A stretch of 64,000 nucleotides of DNA from Hydractinia symbiolongicarpus (Eukaryota; Cnidaria; Hydrozoa; Anthoathecata; Hydractiniidae). The notes beneath the pieces are model-generated. The model did no database searches. It was given only the letters and a program-made list of their open reading frames with translations, and was not told the origin of the DNA. Of this stretch, positions 56,631 to 64,000 are shown in pieces. The stretch is taken from NCBI RefSeq assembly GCF_029227915.1, contig NC_079879.1:10788001-10852000 (forward strand). The letters run 5' to 3'. Positions within the stretch are counted from its first letter, which is position 1. Each line of letters opens with the position of its first letter. The translations under genes were made by a program, and so were the position numbers.

Positions 56631-58872
56631 CTATGTGACGAGACAGCATTGCTGTACCTTGTCAACTCCAAAATTTTGCTTTGCACCACCAGTCTCTACA
56701 GCTACTTTCACAATTTTACAACCCCCAAATCCAAACATTTCTTCTAACTCTTCAATAGATGCAGAGTTAGGGTCATCAGACTTTGTAGCAACAATAACAA
56801 CTGAAACATTCTCCAATTCATCACAAACGATACTCAAAAATACCTTTGCATCTTCAAAACTTTCTCGATTAGTTGAATCAACAACAAAAAATATTTGTTC
56901 CACTCCATCACTAAAGTTTTTCCAATACGAACGATATTCTATACTTCCTCCAACTAAAGAAGAAAAGGGCTACTTATGTTCTTGTATAATAGCAATTGTT
57001 GACATGAATGTCGGAATGCTAACAAAGTAATAAGGCAATGATTTTTTTGCTGATGTAAAAAAAAATAATTATCAAGCTGGTATTTCTAACTGATAAGGAT
57101 TCTCCAATGAATTGGCAATTAAAGCAATACAGGATGTTTCTGGCGAGCATTGCAAGAAGAAGTTATTATGTCTGATTTACGCTACTTATTCTGAGTTTAC
57201 ACAATTATGTTGTCCCATTAAATAAAAAATAGATATCAACAGTTTTATAAAGGATAGTGAAGCCACTACAATAATGAATAACTTGACAATAGAAAAGAGT
57301 TTACATTGAGAATAATAACAGATTTTTAAGAGAATTTGACAATGCCACAGCTGAAGGGGCATCTTTCCTATTCCTTTTTCCTTTTGTAATACAATAGAGT
57401 ATAAAACTTGTTTTTTAGCGAAATCTTGCACCTTTCGATAAATTATACTATAAAGCATAATGAACATAACATCAACATAACAAAAAACTTAACAAGAGAA
57501 AGTTGGAGAACATGTGAAACAATAGTAATTTTACTATCAGCAATAACAAGAATTAACAATATCACAGAAACTGTCACATTCAAATTCAACACACTCTAAA
57601 AACACACACTTTGACAAACACAAAACAATCCAATTTTTGACAAAACACAAAACAATCCATTTTTAACACAAGACAAAACAATCATTTAAAATGTATGGTA
57701 ACTTTTACCATCATTTTTTTATATAATCCATGACATGATTCACTGCTGAATTTACAAATCATTACTTACTTTCCCATAGACTAAGATCAATATTATCGAA
57801 GGAAATGCATACAACATTAAATCCCTTTGTTGGTTCATAGATTGTGCAATCTTTCCCTTCTCTCGAGAGTTGTGATAACAATGCAGACTTGCCAGACTTT
57901 TCCAATCCAAGAAGTAGAACTTTTCGGCTAGGCTAAAAATGTACAATTCAAGTTTACTTCAATTTTATTAATTTTATAAAAACCTTCATGCATTTGCCTG
58001 CTCCTTTGTATAACAACCCAATGATTCCACGTCAAAACTCATGAGAATGATGTTGGCATTGCTGACAAAAGTGTCAACATAAAAATACAAAAAATGATTT
58101 GCATCAGCAAAAAACTACTTTACATTAAACTATTTTAAAACCTGGTCAGTTGAATCTCATAATTATATTACATGGACAATTTTAAACCTAGTTTTAGATG
58201 TTTCTATCAAGGTTGTAACATTATTAGACAAGAAAATATAAAGATGCATAAGTTAAGAGATTGAGAAATGCTAAACAAGTCCTCTTCGGAGATACCTACA
58301 CACTTAACAAAATTGAAAGGCAAAAAACAGGGCAAATACACATTAACCAAAAGTTAAAGTTACTTGATATAAATTGTGCATGAAACACTTTTATGAAGCG
58401 AACAAACCTTTTGTAGGCTGACATCATCAAAAAGTGAATCATCTTCCACAGGTTCTTTCCTGGAGATAACAATACCTGCGCTACTGCTAGATTGTTCCAC
58501 TTTGTAGTATTGCTGGCTCTCTTGACCATGTTGAGAGGTCGAATCATTTCCAAATAACTCCTCATTTTGAAAATATTGCTCATTTTCACACGACGCATTG
58601 TCTATGCATTGCTCTACTCTTGGACTCATTCCATCAACTTCCTCAACGTCCTTGATATTATCCTCCAATTTCGGTGTGTCAATAATGATTTCAGGAACTT
58701 TGCAAGTAACATTCTCACAGGCTCCCCCCATCTTGTGTTTTATAACGTTTGATGGTATGTTTTTGTTTTTATATTTATCGTAAGCATTGTAAGCCAACAC
58801 TGAAATAGTTCCAAGCCCAGCAGCTACCACAGTACATTTTACTGGTCTTGATAGGTTTTTAATCCAATCCAT
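56631..58872 (-). CDS. ARL10: ARL10-like membrane-anchored small GTPase
   Basis: Exons (minus strand): 58,872-58,408; 57,932-57,770; 56,953-56,631; phases 0 and 1 at the two junctions; 316 aa. Residues ~12-29 form one hydrophobic segment near the N-terminus, so the protein is probably membrane-anchored. Residues ~45-150 are an acidic, low-complexity linker. The ARF/ARL-type GTPase domain begins at 158: P-loop 'GLEKSGKS' (164-171), switch I 'EPTKGFN' with Thr190, G3 region 'WEIGGS' (208-213), 'YWKNF', 'FFVVDSTNRESF' and G4-type 'ATKSD' (265-269). G3 has Ser where the catalytic Gln sits; 'EIGGS' followed by 'YWK.F' is the ARL10/ARL9 signature, so this is a family trait. G4 has Thr for Asn. The linker is longer than in human ARL10 (244 aa). 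The C-terminus ends with a Cys pair. The function of ARL10 is poorly known. It lies 987 bp upstream of NMNAT on the same strand. Confidence 0.9.
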
Positions 58873-59582
58873 GATAAAATTCTTTCATATTATTTTTAAA
58901 TAAATCATTGTATTTCCTAAAAATTGTCAAAATTACAAAAAACTTTTAGGCCTTTTACCTTTTACATCATAGCAATTTTGTGAATATAAGAAGTTATATA
59001 AAATCATTAGTTGCTGCAGGAAATCACCCACACATGCAATGAGAAGTGAATAAGAATACAAAGTATTTTTTTTTATTAATTTTATTACGATCACACACCT
59101 TTTTATCAAAGTTACATTAAACGCACTTTAAGAGTTTAAACAATGCCACTGAACAAGTCGTACAAGTCAAGAACAATTTATTATTTACACGCAAGTGTTA
59201 TCGTGTGTGTATATAATGATTAACAAACTTTTACAAGACAAATAGACCATTTTAAGCAGCATGGTTGTAAAGATGAGGTAAAGGAATTTAATAAATAATT
59301 TATTTTGTGCAATATATAAAAACTAAGATCATGTAAATAGCGATTTGCATGCAACTATCTGTAAAAATTTTTGCATATGTAATCAAAATCATGTGCAATC
59401 AACAAAATATATATATTCATTTTTTTTTCATTTCAAACATAATGCGATGATTATTACACGACTTGAAAATTCAGAACTACTTACTGTGAAAGAATTTTAA
59501 AATAATTCACAAAAATAAACTTTTCCAAAATAAAAAAATAAAATTGGACTTTCAGCATTTCCACAAAAGCTATTTTAAATAT

Positions 59583-59675
59583 ACAGTGGACGTTCCTAAA
59601 TTCGAACACGCAAGGGACTAAATTATTTGTTCGAATTAATGAATGTTCGAATTATCGGAAGTTCAGAACAAACAA
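59583..59675. mobile_element. Pogo/Tigger-like transposon end
   Basis: Starts CAGTGGACGTTCCTAAATTC and repeats TTCGAA-type motifs (TTCGAACACG, GTTCGAATTA, GTTCGAATTATCGG). This is the same terminal style as 15,775-15,867, preceded by TA. No partner end found. Confidence 0.5.
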
Positions 59676-60502
59676 GAATTCTAATAAACGTTAAAAAGTT
59701 TTTTTTTGCTAAGTACAAAATTTTTTTAACATTGTTAGCTTGGCAATAGGAAAGGCCTCCAAATTCCTTGTAAACTTTAATGGAATTTTTAATTCATTTT
59801 AATGGAAATGCCAATTTAATCGTTAAATTGAAAGAAATTTTGCCACCATTGATGCAATAAAAAAGATTTATCGATACACAAAATTTCGCATTAACGAGCA
59901 TAATGCAGCCTTGGGATCAAAAAATTGTTCAAAAATTGATGTTTGGTTGGTGCATAGCCTAAAATAGAAAACAAAAAGATTCATTACAACTGTTTTTGCA
60001 GGAAGGTTTGTATATAGGTTGGCAACAACCCCTTCTTAATAAGCAGGTCTGGCACCTAAGTTGTACTCTATCTATTTAGTTACGATTATTTTATTACTAT
60101 TCTCTTTATTTTATTGCTTTCTTAGTATTGTAACATTTCATCACATAGGAATTCTATTGTAAACAGATTTTAACACCTTCATACACTTTTATTATACACG
60201 TGTATAGCATTTTATACTACTTTTATTGTCTTATTAATAAAGCCTTTTATTTGATTGCTGATTTTTGTATATATATCATCCATGAAAAATTGTATATTTT
60301 ATTTAGTTGAAAATGATTGATGTATTACAATCGAAATATGTTCTGCAAATTAAAAAATGTTGTTTTTACTTTAAAAAACAAACACTACATACAACCATAT
60401 GTTGCTACATGCAGCACGCTAACAAATTCTCTCAAACTGCATTTATAAGAACATCAGGTGTTACACAACTAGAATGAAGAAGTTGCTTGACCACTAGCTT
60501 TG

Positions 60503-60852
60503 TGGCGTCGTCGATTAGTGGTTATAGATCTCGTACTCTGTGCGGGAGACTGGGGTTCAATTCCTCTTGACAGCAATTCAACATGGGCGAGTAAATGTTA
60601 CCATAGCCCCGGGTTAACCCAAGCCATGTGAGGGAAATTGGGGAGATGGCTCCATGTGTGGGCCGTTGGGTGTTGCCGGGAGTTGTCTAGTAGTGCACAG
60701 GCCCTAATTGGGTCTGCGTAGCTCAAAACGAGCATTAAATACTCTAGGACTCTCCGTCTAAGCCATGGCCCTTACTGGAAATAATAGACAGGGTATATCC
60801 CTCGAGATTAGTGAGGCTAGCCATGTAAAATATGCACATCTATCATCTATCT
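60503..60852 (+). mobile_element. tRNA-derived SINE, full-length copy
   Basis: The head has a Pol III A box (GATTAGTGGTTATAG) and B box (GGGTTCAATTCC, 60,552-60,563). GCGGGAGACTGGGGTTCAAT resembles the anticodon-stem/T-arm of tRNA-Asp. The body matches copy 1 at 25,344 over its whole length with scattered differences, and the tail is CATCTATCATCTATCT. No ORF, as expected; such elements depend on a partner LINE. Confidence 0.85.
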
Positions 60853-61689
60853 AGCTTATGCCACCAGTGGTAACCAAAACATTCATAAGAGCGAAGGTGG
60901 ACAGCATGTGATGATGCTTAGTAGCTGAACCCAGTGCCGCAATTTGAAACTATGTAGCCACAAAGGAAATATTGTAAAAAATGCCAATATCAATCGTCAT
61001 GAGTAAATGTTTGAAGTGCTGAACCTGTTATCGAGAAAGTTGCGAAATTGATGACCAGGAATATTATAGGATCAAAATTTTAATGTTCAGTTCAGTCGTA
61101 AAAAAAAGACATATCTAATCAAGAAAATATATCTAATCTAATTCTCATCAAGAAAATATATCTAATCAAGATCATTATTATGTCCTTGTCTCGACAGGTA
61201 GTAGTTTTTCAAATTTGGACTATGAAAACATTGTCAGTTTGAAGTACACTAGTTGATTACGCCACTCAGAACCCTATGTCAAGACCGCCGCGACAACTGC
61301 AAAGAGTTCCTGAACATTAATTTGAAAAGGAAACATAGACTTAAGCCAAGGTAAGTAAAACAAGTTATATTTATAGACAGCTACAAAGCCCATAAAGAAG
61401 TCCCTCTCACTTGAGCCTTTTAAATGAGGCAGACACCATTTCAATCACATTGAATGTCTGCCCAAGCTTTAGCATTTTAAAAGTGTGGTGATTCAAGCAA
61501 AAAACTGAGGTAGAGAAATCGATCAAATTCAAAAAAAATTCTAACAGGTTTGACAACCTTAGAGGCACAAGACTTGTTGACCAGAAAAATCCAAATTGTG
61601 AATGCACCGGCCTGTCTTTTGAAAGACTGTTTATCTAAAGATGGGCTAGTCCTGCATCTAAAGTTGGGTGGCGTCTGAAGTTAGGTCAG

Positions 61690-62799
61690 AACAGTACCAC
61701 TGTTAATGAACGAAGACAGCTTCAATTATTAAACAAGCCAATGGAAGGTGTTGAAGATTTCCAGGTCACAGAAATGCTACTTACTACCGGCACCTTTACT
61801 AGTACTATCATCATCCCCTTCTCCACCACTGATCACCCTGTAGAGGTTACAAATCTTCCATCCGGTTCAATCCCCAACACATTTTCTAATCAGACTCTAA
61901 GCGCTACAAATCTCCTATCTCAATAACTGGTCAGACACTAGACCGTAATAGTTTTCACGAAACTTTCAACCTCCGAAGTGGCAACATCTATTCCACTACA
62001 AAACTAATAAAGACCCAGCGAAAAATAGTTGTATTGAAGAAAAAAGGCAACTACAAAAAAATAAAAGAGGCAAATTTAAGGTAAAGGAGACAAAAGACTC
62101 CTTTGAAGAAATGTGCTGGGTTTATAAGGGATACAGGAATGTAAGCCATAGTAATAACTAGGGACATTAAAGGTAACTATGTGATGTTTGGAAGTCCATC
62201 ATTTGAAAATGCTGTGCTGGAGAAAAAACCTCTAGTCGATACCACAAGACATCAAGTCAGAATATATGATGACTTGAGAGAACTATTTTCAATCCAGCAA
62301 AATTGCCATCAGTCATCGACCAAAGTCCTTTAAAAGAAATGTTGCAGTTGCCTATAACTTTGCCTGGTTGCTCACCAATATTGCCAAAGTTGCTAGTGGA
62401 ACATTACAAACTGCAACAAGGCTCCTCAGTACCATCAACATTACCGGTGGAAAGCATTGTCCAAGACCAAAAGCCGAGAAAAAGAAAAACAGCGATATCA
62501 AGGGCCATCAAAAAAAAGTGCAGAAACCGGCACCAAAAAGAAAGAGACTGCATGTAAGAAACCAAAGTTTGCCACTGCTACTTTAAGTAAAAAAAAATAC
62601 AAATGCATGCACACAATGAGCAAAGAATGGGCTGAAGAGGAGAAAGAAAATCAAGACCCTGATAGATGGGTTTAATGTGGTGGTTGTGAGCTTTGGGTCT
62701 GTGGACCTTGTTCCAAAACTAAGAATATTCCGTGTCAGAAAATTAGGCACATTAGTTATACATGTAAGTCTTGTAGGCACGAAAAGATAAATAAATAGC
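61690..62799 (+). pseudogene. Decayed transposon-type ORF with PHD-like C-terminus
   Basis: Protein-like stretches appear in alternating frames: 'MEGVEDFQVTEMLLTTGTF' (61,741), 'TRDIKGNYVMFGSPSFENAV' (62,157), 'LPSVIDQSPLKEMLQLPITL' (62,300) and a Lys-rich part ending 'EEEKENQDPDRWV'. A TAA at 62,673-62,675 interrupts it, and the same frame continues 'CGGCELWVCGPC...CQ...TCKSC', a Cys-rich PHD-like finger common at the end of transposon-encoded proteins. Frameshifts and the stop mean the copy is dead. The family is not identified; a domesticated host pseudogene is also possible. Confidence 0.45.
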
Positions 62800-64000
62800 A
62801 TATGTACATGATTTATTTACAAGTTCTTTATATACAGGCTGCTAGAAGTATATTCTCTCTTTTATATATAGAGGCTGCCTGTTCTTATTTTGTTCCTATA
62901 TTTCTGAAAATCTGAGGCCCTTGTCCTTAAAAGCGTGTATGTGGTTTATTTACAATTTTACTAGCTTTTTTCGTCTGGTTAATTTTGCAAATATTTTTGG
63001 ACTTTATAATACAGTTGAACAAAAGATGAATGACTCTTACTTTCCATTAGCTGTGCAATGAAAAATTCTTGAATGGACAATGTTGTTATGCTCTCGTCAA
63101 AATTTCGTATGCTGCCTGTTTCAATTCCATGAGAAAATAGTTGTTATAAGTAAGCCGGCACTCTGCCAATACCTTTCCCAGCTACTTCTCGAACTATTTT
63201 TCGTCAGTCTCAAGATCCCATAATTCCTGATTGAATTCATTTAATGAAACAGCAAGGACTTTTAAAGCATGACGATCATAACTGTTGCTCCTACTAAAGG
63301 TAATGTTGTGAAAAAAATGGTATCCTGTTATTTTGTCGAATACAGTAACAACGTTAGTCCAGTAACACAACCGACCACCCTGCGTTTTGAAGTTGTTATA
63401 ATGTTGAATAAAATCATTATGTTCTTGTTGTGACAATATGCAGTGATGATCCATAATTTAACCTACTTGAAGAACATAAGTTGGGAAAAAATAAATTAAA
63501 GTAAATTAAATTAATTTTTTAATTATTTTTTTCCGCAAAAATAAAGTCCCACAAAATTTCCTTCGGCAGCGAATCTGTGAAAATTAAATACTTTTTTATC
63601 CGCAAAATTCACGAAAAATAATTTAACGCGAAAATAAATTCCCTTTAAGGTATTTTCCTCAGCGTCTATAAATGGTTAACGTCATTACCATTGTAGGCAG
63701 AATACGGAAAGATGGGTGGGCGTTTAGGGCAGTTTGATATTAATTTGTTATTCTTGCAGTCCGAATGTTCTTCTTCCTGCTTTTCGATGGGGTACAAAGG
63801 GGACTTTTCACGGTAAAACCTTCAAAGTAGAAATCTTCAAGCAAAATGGTGTTAAAATGTCGCAAAATGGCAAAAATTAAGCAGTATCTAAAACACATTA
63901 AAAATATGACTAAAAAAAGAATTCCTTGAAAAATTCAGTACAGTATTTATGAAGGTTTCACCACAAAAACATTATTATTACGGCATTTGTACACCATTTC

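Larger units (their letters stand above)
58873..64000. other. 3' intergenic region with transposon relics
   Basis: It contains a pogo-like end (59,583-59,675), a full SINE copy (60,503-60,852) and a decayed ORF region (61,690-62,800). A minus-strand open frame of 86 codons (63,454-63,194; 'GRLCYWTNVVTVFDKITGYH') looks protein-like but matches nothing I know; it may be a gene fragment or transposon remnant. No other features seen. Confidence 0.45.

Noticed and set aside
49241-58872. ARL10-NMNAT operon
   Set aside because: Same strand, but 987 bp apart, far more than usual for trans-spliced operons, and no shared function.
1-64000. CRISPR array, rRNA, intact tRNA genes, bacterial-type operons
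   Set aside because: None seen; repeats are eukaryotic transposons or minisatellites, and the tRNA-like sequences are SINE heads.

Overview
The window is strongly AT-rich eukaryotic DNA with short introns (GT...AG). It carries animal-specific genes: a CPEB2/3/4-type translation regulator, the cilium/Hedgehog protein TBC1D32, a class A GPCR and an ARL10-type GTPase. These make the source a metazoan. Divergence of the GPCR, the RCC2 homologue and the NMNAT active-site loop, together with the dense small-transposon load, would fit an early-branching animal such as a cnidarian, but that placement is inference.

Layout. 1-10.9 kb: no gene recognised; low-complexity DNA, transposon fragments and degenerate tandem repeats. 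10,988-11,866 (-): single-exon divergent GPCR. 12-16.5 kb: MITEs and a minisatellite. 16,536-17,951 (-): single-exon RCC2-like beta-propeller with a Lys-rich tail. 18-27.7 kb: accessory DNA with two perfect hairpins, a Helitron-like copy, a ~1.95 kb inverted-repeat element with a PIF/Harbinger-like MITE nested in it, one orphan exon candidate, a dead LINE next to a tRNA-derived SINE, and a Penelope-like remnant with a GIY-YIG ORF between ~240-bp inverted repeats. 27,779-35,455 (+): TBC1D32 in six exons (deduced 1,272 aa). 35.5-40.2 kb: intergenic with MITEs. 40,243-44,373 (+): CPEB2/3/4 in ten exons (deduced 659 aa) with a probable internal promoter for a short form. 44.4-49.2 kb: intergenic. 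55,643-49,241 (-): NMNAT in eight secure exons plus one uncertain exon. 58,872-56,631 (-): ARL10-like GTPase in three exons. 59-64 kb: SINE copy, pogo-like end and a decayed ORF region.

Exon models were built by hand: splice sites were chosen so that reading phase is kept across every junction and the joined protein matches recalled family motifs. No alignment or database search was run. The host genes do not form one pathway; they are ordinary neighbours. The noteworthy material is (i) the alternative CPEB start, where the same bases serve as splice acceptor and as N-terminal codons, (ii) a small Helitron-like family present as a head-to-tail dimer in a TBC1D32 intron, (iii) the Penelope remnant with inverted terminal repeats and hammerhead-like folds, and (iv) several near-perfect hairpins.
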